Origin: Algoriphagus antarcticus
GTDB lineage: Bacteria; Bacteroidota; Bacteroidia; Cytophagales; Cyclobacteriaceae
Assembly (NCBI RefSeq): GCF_002150685.1
Contig: NZ_MSSW01000068.1
Coordinates: forward strand, 1-59,611
Direction of reading: 5' to 3'
DNA length: 59,611 nucleotides
The notes below the pieces were generated by a model. It saw only the letters and a program-made list of their open reading frames with translations, did no database searches and was not told the DNA's origin. This document shows, piece after piece, positions 47,704-56,324 of the stretch. The stretch's first letter is position 1; every line of letters starts with the position of its first letter. Both the position numbers and the translations under genes were made by a program.

Positions 47704-48801
47704 ATGGCATTACAATGTGGCATAGTAGGGCTTCCAAACGTAGGAAAGTCCACTCTGTTTAACGCCCTATCTAGTGCGAAAGCTGAAGCAGCTAATTTCC
47801 CTTTTTGCACTATCGAACCTAATGTGGGTGTAGTTACAGTACCAGACAAAAGACTTCAAATTCTTGAAGAACTTGTCAATCCGCAACGAGTTCTTCCGAC
47901 GGTGATAGAGTTTGTGGATATCGCGGGCCTTGTAAAAGGCGCTAGTAAAGGTGAAGGACTGGGAAATAAATTTCTTGCAACTATCCGTGAGGTAGATGCT
48001 ATAATCCATGTGATCAGATGCTTTGATGATGAAAACATCGTCCACGTCGCTGGTGGTGTAGATCCAATTTTCGACAAGGAAGTGATCGATACTGAGCTTC
48101 AATTAAAAGATCTGGATTCCGTGGAGAAAAAAATCCAGAAATCAGAAAAGGTTGCGAAGTCTGGTGATGCCAAAGCAAGAAAAGAACTGGAAACACTAGT
48201 GCTATTCAGACAAGCGCTGACAGATGGTAAAAATGCGCGTTCTGTAGATGTGGACAAGGAAGAATTAGAAGCAGTTCGTGATCTGCATTTATTGACCATC
48301 AAGCCTGTAATCTATGTAGCCAATGTGGATGAGGAAAGTCTGCATACTGGCAACAAATATGTAGATAAGCTTAAGGAAGAAGTGAAGAATGAAAATGCTG
48401 AAGTGATTATACTTTGTGCAGCTATAGAAGCCCAAATCGCAGAGTTTGAGGATCCTGAGGAGAAGGAAATGTTCCTTGGAGAATATGGTCTGAATGAAAG
48501 TGGATTGAACAAATTGATCTATGGTGCGTATTCACTACTACACTTGATTACCTATTTCACTGCTGGAGTACAAGAAGTTAGAGCTTGGACCATCAAGAAA
48601 GGATGGAAAGCACCTCAAGCTGCCGGAGTAATTCATACAGATTTTGAAAGAGGTTTCATCAAAGCTGAAGTAATTAAACTAGCTGAATATCAGAAATTCA
48701 AAACTGAAGCAGCTTGCCGAGAAAACGGTAAAATCGCCATCGAGGGTAAGGAATACGTCGTTCAAGATGGTGACATTATGCATTTTAGATTTAATGTGTA
48801 A
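47704..48801 (+). CDS. ychF: Redox-regulated ATPase YchF
   Basis: A 365-residue P-loop protein of the Obg/YchF branch. GLPNVGKSTLFNAL is the Walker A, DIAGLVKGASKGEGLG is switch II, and the base-specificity site is NVDE in place of NKxD, which favours ATP over GTP. A TGS domain closes the C-terminus. It binds ribosomes and affects translation and stress tolerance in other bacteria. Confidence 0.96.
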   Translation: MALQCGIVGLPNVGKSTLFNALSSAKAEAANFPFCTIEPNVGVVTVPDKRLQILEELVNPQRVLPTVIEFVDIAGLVKGASKGEGLGNKFLATIREVDAIIHVIRCFDDENIVHVAGGVDPIFDKEVIDTELQLKDLDSVEKKIQKSEKVAKSGDAKARKELETLVLFRQALTDGKNARSVDVDKEELEAVRDLHLLTIKPVIYVANVDEESLHTGNKYVDKLKEEVKNENAEVIILCAAIEAQIAEFEDPEEKEMFLGEYGLNESGLNKLIYGAYSLLHLITYFTAGVQEVRAWTIKKGWKAPQAAGVIHTDFERGFIKAEVIKLAEYQKFKTEAACRENGKIAIEGKEYVVQDGDIMHFRFNV

Positions 48802-48831
48802 CATTTTCTCAAAAAAAATGATAATTTTGCA

Positions 48832-48839
48832 ATTGCTTG
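48832..48839 (+). promoter_or_regulatory. -7 box upstream of the Cas6-like gene
   Basis: TAATTTTG matches TAnnTTTG and lies 59 bases before the GTG start. It suggests the gene can be transcribed separately from ychF; no good -33 box is seen. Confidence 0.4.
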
Positions 48840-48898
48840 TTCACCCCAAACGTTACAATTTTATCTTATTTATTGTCTCATTTTATTTTTAATTTACC

Positions 48899-49795
48899 GT
48901 GAGAGTTAGACTAATATTTTCCCTAAAAAACAAGGGTTCCTATTTACCATTCCACCATCAGTACATACTGGCGCAATTCCTCAAAGGATTAATTGTGAAA
49001 GGTGGTAGAGAAGAGTTTTACAACTATAACTATTTCAACTTCTCTGGTCTGAAAGGCCAGACTAAAGTTAGTAGAAGTGGCTTGCATTACTATTCCAGTT
49101 TGGTTACCCTAGTGCTGTCTTCCCAGAGTGAAGACTTCATGGACTACTTGCTAGAGCAGGTTTTTGCCACCCCAAAAATCGAACTTGGCAACCTAATTAT
49201 GGTTCCTGAATACACTGAAATAGAAGTAGAACCAGTATTGGAGACTTCAAACAAGTTTGTTTGTATTTCACCATTGGTATTGATCACTCCTGCATTCAAT
49301 GAAGAAGCGGGTAAGCGATTCATTAACCCGGACAGCGATGAGTTTTCCGATTTGCTCTATGAATCGACGCTTACTAGAATGGAGCGATCTGGCTGGTACA
49401 CTGCCGAGCAAATGGAAACTTTCTACAAGTTTCAAGTTGTGCCGGATATGGTTTATGTAAATAAACTAAAAGAAGCCCAGAAAAAATTCGCAAGAATCTA
49501 TGCCGTTTATGACATGGATGTGAAATACGAAGTTAGAGGGTACACCCTTCCAATCACTTTGTATGCAGCTCCTGAAGTTCAGGACTTCGTATTCAAATGT
49601 GGTTTGGGCGCATTTACGCATAAAGGTTTTGGTATGCTAGATTTGGCTAATCACCCAACTGGCCCTAGAACTACGACTTACAAATTCAAAAGAGAGGGAT
49701 TTGTTCCTTACAAGCCAAGTGAGCGTATACGCGAGAATGTCGCGCCACTTCCTGAAGAGAACAAAGAAGACTCCTCGCCTACAGAAGAATCATAA
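48899..49795 (+). CDS. cas6: Cas6-like RAMP endoribonuclease, stand-alone
   Basis: A 298-residue protein starting with GTG. MRVRLIFSLKNKGSYLPFHH matches the Cas6 N-terminal ferredoxin-like strand and the LP motif, and C234-GLGAFTHKGFG-245 is the C-terminal glycine-rich loop of Cas6. Such enzymes cut CRISPR precursor RNA. H19 and H20 are candidate catalytic residues but their equivalence is not proven. No CRISPR array and no other cas gene lies in the window. The last 25 residues are an acidic, disordered tail (APLPEENKEDSSPTEES). A strong terminator follows. It may act on other RNA or on an array elsewhere. Confidence 0.8.
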   Translation: MRVRLIFSLKNKGSYLPFHHQYILAQFLKGLIVKGGREEFYNYNYFNFSGLKGQTKVSRSGLHYYSSLVTLVLSSQSEDFMDYLLEQVFATPKIELGNLIMVPEYTEIEVEPVLETSNKFVCISPLVLITPAFNEEAGKRFINPDSDEFSDLLYESTLTRMERSGWYTAEQMETFYKFQVVPDMVYVNKLKEAQKKFARIYAVYDMDVKYEVRGYTLPITLYAAPEVQDFVFKCGLGAFTHKGFGMLDLANHPTGPRTTTYKFKREGFVPYKPSERIRENVAPLPEENKEDSSPTEES

Positions 49796-49830
49796 AAAAA
49801 TCCCTTCCGTTTATTCGGAAGGGATTTTTT
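49796..49830. terminator. Bidirectional terminator after the Cas6-like gene
   Basis: ATCCCTTCCG (49800-49809) pairs perfectly with CGGAAGGGAT (49816-49825), flanked by an A run and a T run, so it serves both convergent genes. The rest of the gap to 50050 shows nothing further. Confidence 0.92.
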
Positions 49831-50050
49831 CTTTTTGTCACTTTTAGCAGCAAATTCATAAAGGTTTTCGCACCGATCGCTGTATGTTGATTTGTTTTAC
49901 ACTTTTAGAATGTGTGGCAAATACTCAACTATGAAATAGTAATTTTCACCAAGATGAGCTGATTTTTCTATCTGTAATCTTGGCTATTTCTCTGTGAATC
50001 TAACATCTTAAGTCTCGAATCCAATTCCATTAAGTCTAAGGACTATAAAC

Positions 50051-50575
50051 TTATTCAGGCCTAGATGCCAATCTAATAATCTCCGCATCTTCCTTATTGA
50101 GCTTAAGTAACGTTTTGATCCGCTCAGGAGTAGGTTTGCCAAAAGAGAAAAAGAAAAGTGCGGTCGCAAAAATTACATTGTAAATAGCTGATCCGAATAG
50201 TAGCAAGCCAGCGGAGCAAAGCATTGCAACTATGAAAAGCATCAGATACCGATCACGAGTTGCTTTTGCATAGATTTTTAGCTTGATCAATAAATCCTCG
50301 GTTTGGAAAACTGCCTTTACTCTTTTTCGAAACAGTAAGTTTTGAGCTACTAAAAGGCCAATTCCTGCTCCTGATAAAATCTGCCCAACAAGTATCGGCA
50401 ATTCAGGGAGATCCCATGTTAGTTTTCCAGAAGATTGATACAAATAGATCATCCCGAAAATGGGGAGAACCAATATTAAAAGTATCAAAATAAGCTGATC
50501 GAGGTTTTTGTAAACCTTCCTGTATTCCTGAATTTCCAAAATGGGAGTTTTAGTAAGATAACCTGAATTACTCAA
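50051..50575 (-). CDS. Four-helix membrane protein, unknown function
   Basis: A 174-residue inner-membrane protein I do not recognise. Four hydrophobic segments appear around residues 28-47, 60-80, 110-128 and 130-146. The C-terminal RPE end follows a short soluble helix. It overlaps the reductase gene upstream by 8 bases, so translation is likely coupled. A membrane partner for the reductase is possible but not shown. Confidence 0.75.
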   Translation of the reverse strand: MSNSGYLTKTPILEIQEYRKVYKNLDQLILILLILVLPIFGMIYLYQSSGKLTWDLPELPILVGQILSGAGIGLLVAQNLLFRKRVKAVFQTEDLLIKLKIYAKATRDRYLMLFIVAMLCSAGLLLFGSAIYNVIFATALFFFSFGKPTPERIKTLLKLNKEDAEIIRLASRPE

Positions 50576-51671
50576 TCGTGATCTTCACATCATCCGTCAA
50601 TGGATGCGATACACAGCACAGCACATAACCTGCCTCTATTTCATTTGGACTCAAACCAGCATCTTCATCCATCTTGACTTTTCCACTAAGCAATCTGCCT
50701 CTACAAGCAGTGCAAAGTCCACTTTGGCAACTATAAGGCATATTGAGATTCTGTGCAAGTCCAGCTTCTAGGATGGTTTTATCTGGTGATACAGTGACAG
50801 CACACTCCTCGCCTTCCAAAATGACCTTCACATCTCTGGTCAAAAATGCGCCTGTAATCCCGTGAGCAGCATCATCATGCGCTTTATCGGCAGCTGCAGA
50901 ATAAAAACTCTCACGGTGTACTTTTTGTCTATCCACCCCCAACTCATCCAAAACTGCAACCACATTATCCATGATTCCTTCTGGCCCACAAGCGAAATAT
51001 TCCTTATCGAAATCTGGCTCCGACTCGGCTTTTTTAGCAAATTCAAGAATGCTTTCCTTCGTCAACCTTCCTTTCAAACCAGCCCATGCTTCATTCGGTT
51101 GGCTCAGATTATGAATCACTTCCAGTCTATCTGTATTCTTCCCTACCAATGATTCTAATTCCTTTTTGAATATAATTTGATCTTCATTTCGGCTACAGTA
51201 AAGCAAAGAAACTTTAGAATCTGGCTCATTCGCCAACACAGATTTCAAAATACCCATAATTGGGGTGATTCCACTACCAGCGGCCACTAAGAAAAAATGC
51301 TTTCTATTTTTGGAGTGAAAATCAGTCGTAAAATTCCCCAAAGGCTTTAGCACATTGATTGTCTTTCCAGGGAAAACTCGCTCGTTCAGAAAATTAGAAA
51401 ATTTACCCTTTGGAACACGCTTTACAGAAATACCCGGAAATGGATCTACATACGGCGAAGTACAAAGGCTGTAGGATCTCCGTTGCTCTTTGCCCTCAAA
51501 ATCCATCACAAGCGTCAGAAACTGACCTGGCTTATAATCAAGAAATGGCTCCGGCTGCTCAAAATACAAGGTGACCGTATCTTCTGTCTCTCTTACTACC
51601 TCCCTCACTTTTAGTGGCAAATACTGTGGCGATTTTACCTCTTCCTTCTTTTTCTTAAATAAATTGAACAT
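50568..51671 (-). CDS. PaaE/Hmp-like flavin and 2Fe-2S oxidoreductase
   Basis: A 367-residue electron-transfer reductase. An FAD-binding barrel (about 20-120; RRSYSLCTSPY) is followed by a nucleotide-binding domain (VAAGSGITPIMGILKS) and a C-terminal plant-type [2Fe-2S] ferredoxin domain (YSCQSGLCTACRGRLLSG ... VLCCVSHP). This is the order in PaaE, the reductase of phenylacetyl-CoA epoxidase, but no paaABCD genes lie here. It may serve another monooxygenase. Confidence 0.87.
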   Translation of the reverse strand: MFNLFKKKKEEVKSPQYLPLKVREVVRETEDTVTLYFEQPEPFLDYKPGQFLTLVMDFEGKEQRRSYSLCTSPYVDPFPGISVKRVPKGKFSNFLNERVFPGKTINVLKPLGNFTTDFHSKNRKHFFLVAAGSGITPIMGILKSVLANEPDSKVSLLYCSRNEDQIIFKKELESLVGKNTDRLEVIHNLSQPNEAWAGLKGRLTKESILEFAKKAESEPDFDKEYFACGPEGIMDNVVAVLDELGVDRQKVHRESFYSAAADKAHDDAAHGITGAFLTRDVKVILEGEECAVTVSPDKTILEAGLAQNLNMPYSCQSGLCTACRGRLLSGKVKMDEDAGLSPNEIEAGYVLCCVSHPLTDDVKITIE

Positions 51672-51705
51672 TCCTGATCTGAGCTTTTATCTGTTTAAAC
51701 GGTTG

Positions 51706-51713
51706 CAAAAATA
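51706..51713 (-). promoter_or_regulatory. -7 box for the PaaE-like gene
   Basis: CAAAAATA on the plus strand is TATTTTTG on the minus strand, a perfect TAnnTTTG match about 35 bases before the start. Confidence 0.45.
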
Positions 51714-51851
51714 ACCCGCAAAGCCAAATATTCTGACTTGTAGCTGATTATTTGCTCATCATAACTCAGATAATGCCTCAGTGGTTCGAATTATTCGAAG
51801 GTTATTTCCCCAATTAGGCTAATCAAAACCGATCTTTTGGCTTCAAAAAAC

Positions 51852-51859
51852 TAACTTTG
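51852..51859 (+). promoter_or_regulatory. -7 box for purB
   Basis: TAACTTTG matches TAnnTTTG and lies 31 bases before the purB ATG. The nearest TTG upstream is too close (12 bases), so the -33 element is weak. Confidence 0.45.
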
Positions 51860-51890
51860 AAGCTTTCTGAAACTAAATTGATTTAAAGAG

Positions 51891-53234
51891 ATGGAATTAA
51901 ACGCATTGACCGCAGTGACCTCTGTAGATGGACGCTATGCTGGCAAAACTGCTCCTTTGAGAGCCTATTTTTCTGAGTTTGCGCTTATCAAATACCGTGT
52001 GCATGTAGAAGTAGAGTATTTCATCGCGCTGTGTGAACTTCCATTGCCTCAACTGAAAGATTTTGATCGAAGCCTTTTCGAGAATCTTAGATCCATCGTT
52101 ACTGACTTTTCGCTTGCTGATGCAGACATTATAAAAGGCACTGAAAAAATCACAAATCATGATGTGAAGGCTGTAGAGTATTTTCTGAAAGAGAAATTTG
52201 ATGGACTGGGACTCGCGGCGCACAAGGAATTCATACACTTTGGCCTGACGTCACAAGACATCAATAATACCGCCACGCCTTTGATGCTGAAGGATGGTTT
52301 GAATGAGGTGATTTTACCACAACTGGATGCTTTAATTGACAGACTACAAGTGTTGGCAACTGATTGGAAAGATATCCCAATGCTGGCAAAAACGCACGGA
52401 CAGCCTGCTTCGCCTACCCGTCTGGGAAAAGAGATTGAAGTGTTTGTGGTTCGTCTCACTAAGCAACTTATACTACTAAATCACATTCCTTTCTCTGCAA
52501 AATTTGGCGGAGCCACAGGAAATATGAATGCGCATCATGTGGCATATCCAGAATACGAATGGAATGAGTTTGCTTTCCAATTTGTAGGGGAATATCTGGG
52601 ATTGGAAAGAAGCTACCCTACTACTCAGATTGAGCATTATGATAATCTTGCAGCTATTTTTGATGGATTGAAAAGAATCAATACTATCCTTTTGGATCTT
52701 TCTAAGGATGTTTGGCAGTATGTAGCAATGAATTACTTCAAGCAAAAAATCAAGGCTGGCGAGATTGGATCTTCAGCCATGCCACATAAAGTCAATCCGA
52801 TTGATTTCGAGAACGCAGAAGGGAATTTGGGCATAGCAAATGCGCTTCTGGAGCACCTAGCTGCAAAACTGCCAATTTCTCGATTACAGCGTGATTTGAC
52901 TGACAGCACAGTTTTGAGAATCATCGGGGTCCCGCTAGGGCACATGTTGATTTCATTTGAATCCTTACTCAAAGGTCTAGGCAAACTTGAGCTGAACGAA
53001 GCTGCTATCCATGCTGATTTGGAAGAAAACTGGGCTGTGGTAGCTGAAGCTATCCAAACGGTATTGAGAAGGGAAGGCTTCCCTAAACCTTACGAAGCGC
53101 TAAAGGATCTTACCAGAACAAATACTAAAATCACTGAAAAATCAATCTCCGAATTCATCTCAAATCTTCCAATTTCGGATGAGTTGAAAGCTGAGTTGAG
53201 TGTGATTTCTCCATTTAACTACACGGGTATTTAA
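51891..53234 (+). CDS. purB: Adenylosuccinate lyase
   Basis: A 447-residue homotetrameric lyase that acts twice in purine synthesis, releasing fumarate from SAICAR and from adenylosuccinate. The signature GSSAMPHKVNPIDFENAEGN is intact, with the flexible loop serine at its start, and KTHGQPASPTRLGKE carries the catalytic His. Length and layout fit the E. coli type. It is monocistronic by context. Confidence 0.96.
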   Translation: MELNALTAVTSVDGRYAGKTAPLRAYFSEFALIKYRVHVEVEYFIALCELPLPQLKDFDRSLFENLRSIVTDFSLADADIIKGTEKITNHDVKAVEYFLKEKFDGLGLAAHKEFIHFGLTSQDINNTATPLMLKDGLNEVILPQLDALIDRLQVLATDWKDIPMLAKTHGQPASPTRLGKEIEVFVVRLTKQLILLNHIPFSAKFGGATGNMNAHHVAYPEYEWNEFAFQFVGEYLGLERSYPTTQIEHYDNLAAIFDGLKRINTILLDLSKDVWQYVAMNYFKQKIKAGEIGSSAMPHKVNPIDFENAEGNLGIANALLEHLAAKLPISRLQRDLTDSTVLRIIGVPLGHMLISFESLLKGLGKLELNEAAIHADLEENWAVVAEAIQTVLRREGFPKPYEALKDLTRTNTKITEKSISEFISNLPISDELKAELSVISPFNYTGI

Positions 53235-53569
53235 TTAATATCTGACAACCGGGGCGGCTAGGATGCTTTCCCGCCGCGTTTGATCAAATGATCAGACTTT
53301 TATATAGGCTTGAGGTTTCAAGATTTGGTGACATTTCATGCAGCCTTAAGCTTATCCTTTTTCATTTTACCTAGTGTTTTCCGCTGTACAAATTAATTAC
53401 TGGCAAAATAGCGTGTATTCACATAACATTGAATTGCAGACACAACAATTGCTTCCGAATGTTAATTTTCTGATAATTAATCATTACTTTAATTTTACAA
53501 AACAAAAAAAGCATTTCACACTTATTTGAATGCTGTTAATTATTTCAAACCCTATAATGATTATAAGCC
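53235..53569. other. 335-base gene-free stretch between purB and a small gene
   Basis: It holds a GC-rich patch with a weak 5-bp stem (GGCGG at 53253-53257 with CCGCC at 53271-53275) and a perfect palindrome TTTGATCAAA (53280-53289). The remaining 280 bases are AT-rich. It could be a long leader or regulatory region for the small gene at 53570. No known RNA family was recognised. Confidence 0.5.
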
Positions 53570-53707
53570 ATGAAAACAAAAAAATCAATCAAACCTGATT
53601 CAGAAGATCAAGCTACAACCTCAGCGAATGACGCTGTCAAAAATATCTCAGAATTAGGCAAAACAGAACTTATAAGAAAAAAGAGAGTAGATCCAGGAAT
53701 AGCTTAA
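53570..53707 (+). CDS. Small 45-residue protein gene, unknown function
   Basis: This open frame is easily overlooked because of its size. It starts with ATG and encodes a charged peptide (MKTKKSIKPDSEDQATTSAN at the N-terminus, RKKRVDPGIA at the end), without signal peptide, transmembrane helix or cysteine. It has a perfect 10-bp terminator 37 bases after its stop and a long gene-free region upstream, which supports an independent short transcript. It might be a small regulatory protein, a leader or precursor peptide, or an RNA gene with an incidental frame. Confidence 0.45.
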   Translation: MKTKKSIKPDSEDQATTSANDAVKNISELGKTELIRKKRVDPGIA

Positions 53708-53743
53708 TCTAGGGCCTTCACTGAAGCTATCGCCGGTATTTAG

Positions 53744-53776
53744 ACGGTCTGTGAGTGACACGGACCGTTTTTATTT
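53744..53776 (+). terminator. Rho-independent terminator after the 45-residue gene
   Basis: ACGGTCTGTG (53744-53753) pairs with CACGGACCGT (53759-53768), one G-T pair, 5-base loop, followed by a T-rich run. Confidence 0.9.
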
Positions 53777-53933
53777 TATATTCTTTCATGGTCTTTTCCC
53801 TCTTAGACTGTTTTTACTTTTCAATAGTAATACTCTCACCACCTTTCGTGCCCCAAGAATGGCAAAACTATATACCTGCCAGTTCTTAATCATTTAGTTG
53901 TATTACTCACACTGCTGAAAAAAAGTCAACCCT

Positions 53934-54863
53934 TCAACCTCTAGGTAAAAAAAGCTCTGCCATCATACATCGGACTGAGCCTCCTCCCAGCTTTTCGATA
54001 GTTGGAATACTTGGACTGATGATAGTAGTGTATTTTTCTATCAGTTGGATCTGTCCAATATTCAGTGAATCAAGAGCAGTTTCTGATATTACTGTGAATT
54101 TCTCTCCTCCATCATTCCCTACTTCCAACATATTTCCGGCGAAACGAAACTTTTGTTTTGAAGTGATCGGCACTACTTTTTTGCCCGCTTGAGTCAAGCT
54201 TTTTTGCACCGCCTGCTTTTCGGAAGCTTTCGGTATACTATCCAAACAAACCACGGCCAAATCAGACCCTACGTGCATCATTACATTGGTATGGTAAATC
54301 GGTGTGGACATTCCATTAACCTCTTGCAGTGCATGGAATCCAACTACTTTGTACCCAAGAAGCTTACCTACATATTCAAGAGGGATTTGATGCGTACGCT
54401 CTGAATAGCAGGCATAAATTGTCTCGGACTGATGATCCATTACCATGCTTCCAGTCCCCTCCAAGTACTGCCCATCTTCTTCGAAAAAGCTCAAGTCTAT
54501 AATCTCCTCCACTTTAAACTTGCGCTTCATTAAGTTCTCGATCAAGTCCTTTCTGCGCTCCAATCTCCTTGCAGGAGAATACATAGGATACAAAATCAAC
54601 TTTCCATCAGGATGTGTGCTAAACCAATTGTTAGGAAATATAGCATCTGGCTTGACAGGTTCAGAAGTATCTTCCTCCACGATCACACTTACGCCCTGAT
54701 CTCTCAGCATAGCCACAAAGGCATCGAACTCTTTTTGGGCCAGAGTATTGATTTCATCAGCAGACCTAGCATCTGCTTGCTGATAAAAGTTATTCCCAGC
54801 GGTTTCAGGATTGAATCCGAAATTCGCCGGGCGAACCATCAGAATATTGGAGGAAGTCTGCAT
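53934..54863 (-). CDS. ctlX: CtlX-type citrulline/arginine deiminase-fold hydrolase
   Basis: A 309-residue amidinotransferase-superfamily protein. It opens with NILMVRPANFGFNPETAGNN and has IFPNNWFSTHPDGKLILYPM, while the nucleophile C299 lies in GGGSVRCMMAEL at the C-terminus. The CtlX subgroup is thought to hydrolyse citrulline or a related guanidino/ureido compound. It starts 5 bases after the beta-propeller gene, so both are one operon. Confidence 0.88.
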   Translation of the reverse strand: MQTSSNILMVRPANFGFNPETAGNNFYQQADARSADEINTLAQKEFDAFVAMLRDQGVSVIVEEDTSEPVKPDAIFPNNWFSTHPDGKLILYPMYSPARRLERRKDLIENLMKRKFKVEEIIDLSFFEEDGQYLEGTGSMVMDHQSETIYACYSERTHQIPLEYVGKLLGYKVVGFHALQEVNGMSTPIYHTNVMMHVGSDLAVVCLDSIPKASEKQAVQKSLTQAGKKVVPITSKQKFRFAGNMLEVGNDGGEKFTVISETALDSLNIGQIQLIEKYTTIISPSIPTIEKLGGGSVRCMMAELFLPRG

Positions 54864-54868
54864 AAGTG

Positions 54869-55732
54869 CTATTTGGCGGTGTACTTGTATAGTACGGGGA
54901 CCAAATCGAATCGTTTTTCACTAAGAGTGTAATAAGCTTTACCGCTAGGCAAGAAGCCAATTGCTTCTCCCTGAGGCTCTGGGGAGTAAGGTAACTGAAT
55001 CGGTTCTCTACTCATGGCTTTCATCACGGTTTCTCTTGGATTTCTCTTCCAGTAAAAGATAGTAAGGTAATTTTTTACCAGAATTTGACTACCATCAGCC
55101 GAGATATCCGCTGCGGTAGCACTTGTAAATGGGAGTTTATTCAGTTCTTCTAGTTCTGCCTCACCATCTCCAAATTTATCTGCCGGTAACCGATATAGGG
55201 TATTAAGGCTATCTCGCTTAGAAAGAATGAAAATATCTCCTGAAATGGGATCAACCATAAGCGATTCTGCATCTCTCGCTCCTCCTGGATATTTGAGTGT
55301 GGTTTTTTGAGGAATTACCTGGGTATTTGGGTTGATATTTTCTGGTTCCGGAATTCTATAAATGACTACTTCTTCGTGAACAGCATTATTATCTCCGATT
55401 TCTCCAACATAAATATAAGACCTACCATCTACCCCTGGACCAATAGCGATATCCTCCCAATCTCTGTTTTTCGTCCCAAGGAATTCAATTGTACCCACAC
55501 TATTTCCTAGGGAATCTAATAAATAGACAGCAGCTTCTCCGCCACTATCGTTGTGAACATAAATCACACCCTTCAATATTCGGCTACAGACCATACCCGA
55601 GATCTCATCGAGCCTTTCGTCTTGCAGTGTGGCAACAGCAACTCCTTCACCGAAACTTGTATCAATTTCTTCCTGAGCATTGACACAAGAAAATGAAAAA
55701 AATAAGATGATAATTAGTACATTTATTTTCAT
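54869..55732 (-). CDS. Exported beta-propeller-like protein
   Basis: A 287-residue protein with a signal (MKINVLIIILFFSFSCVNAQ); either ordinary cleavage after NAQ or a lipobox at Cys16 is possible. The repeating strands (RLDEISGMVCSRILKGVIYV, YIYVGEIGDNNAVHEEVVIY, IFILSKRDSLNTLYRL) suggest a beta-propeller. The DEISGM and DWEDIAIGP motifs occur in SdiA-regulated or phytase-like propeller proteins. Function is unknown; the operon with ctlX hints at a shared substrate, which is inference. Confidence 0.7.
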   Translation of the reverse strand: MKINVLIIILFFSFSCVNAQEEIDTSFGEGVAVATLQDERLDEISGMVCSRILKGVIYVHNDSGGEAAVYLLDSLGNSVGTIEFLGTKNRDWEDIAIGPGVDGRSYIYVGEIGDNNAVHEEVVIYRIPEPENINPNTQVIPQKTTLKYPGGARDAESLMVDPISGDIFILSKRDSLNTLYRLPADKFGDGEAELEELNKLPFTSATAADISADGSQILVKNYLTIFYWKRNPRETVMKAMSREPIQLPYSPEPQGEAIGFLPSGKAYYTLSEKRFDLVPVLYKYTAK

Positions 55733-55798
55733 GGGATCGCTTTAAATTCAGGCTAAAAGTAAATAAAATGCGGAGTAGCCTCGCTATGTAATCAACGC

Positions 55799-55829
55799 TT
55801 GGTTGCTTATTTTTATATTAGTAGACTTG
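55799..55829 (+). promoter_or_regulatory. Promoter for the DUF3052-like gene
   Basis: TTG (55799-55801), 20 bases, then TAGACTTG (55822-55829), one mismatch from TAnnTTTG, 15 bases before the ATG. Confidence 0.45.
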
Positions 55830-55843
55830 CACCAACTTGAAAA

Positions 55844-56266
55844 ATGGATCCAATACTGAAGAAGATGACTTGGAAAGACGGGATGAACATCCAAATTTGG
55901 AATGCTCCTCCTGAATTAAAAGCATTGATTTCATCATGGAAATCAAAAGGATTGATCAATCCTGAAGCAAAGTCGGATTTCATGCTTGCCTTTGTGCAAA
56001 CAGAAGCCGAAGTGGAAAAATACTTTTTTGAGATGCAAAAACTCGCTCCAAAGGATCAACAAATTTGGATTGCCTATCCAAAGGGCAGTTCCAAGCGATA
56101 CAAAGCACAAATCAACAGAGATTCTGGTTGGAGTTATTTAGGCAACTTTGATTATGAAGCTGTTCGCCAAATTGCCATCAACGAAGACTGGTCAGCACTT
56201 CGATTTCGTAGTACAAAGTATGTCAAAGTCATGACTCGAACGTTCAGCGTGAAAGACAAGAAATAA
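55844..56266 (+). CDS. DUF3052-like protein
   Basis: A 140-residue cytoplasmic protein. The sequence WIAYPKGSSKRYKAQINRDS and the ending INEDWSALRFRSTKYVKV match the pattern I remember for DUF3052, an alpha/beta family of unknown function. The N-terminus KKMTWKDGMNIQIWNAPPEL fits too. It is monocistronic, convergent with the molybdenum hydroxylase genes, and has its own promoter. Confidence 0.75.
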   Translation: MDPILKKMTWKDGMNIQIWNAPPELKALISSWKSKGLINPEAKSDFMLAFVQTEAEVEKYFFEMQKLAPKDQQIWIAYPKGSSKRYKAQINRDSGWSYLGNFDYEAVRQIAINEDWSALRFRSTKYVKVMTRTFSVKDKK

Positions 56267-56324
56267 AAAAACCAGCTCTCAACCCCAATTGAGTCAACAT
56301 TAGGGACTGAGGCTGCTTTGAAAA

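Noticed and set aside
53253..53275. Terminator of purB in the GC-rich patch
   Set aside because: Only a 5-bp stem with a 13-base loop and no T run.
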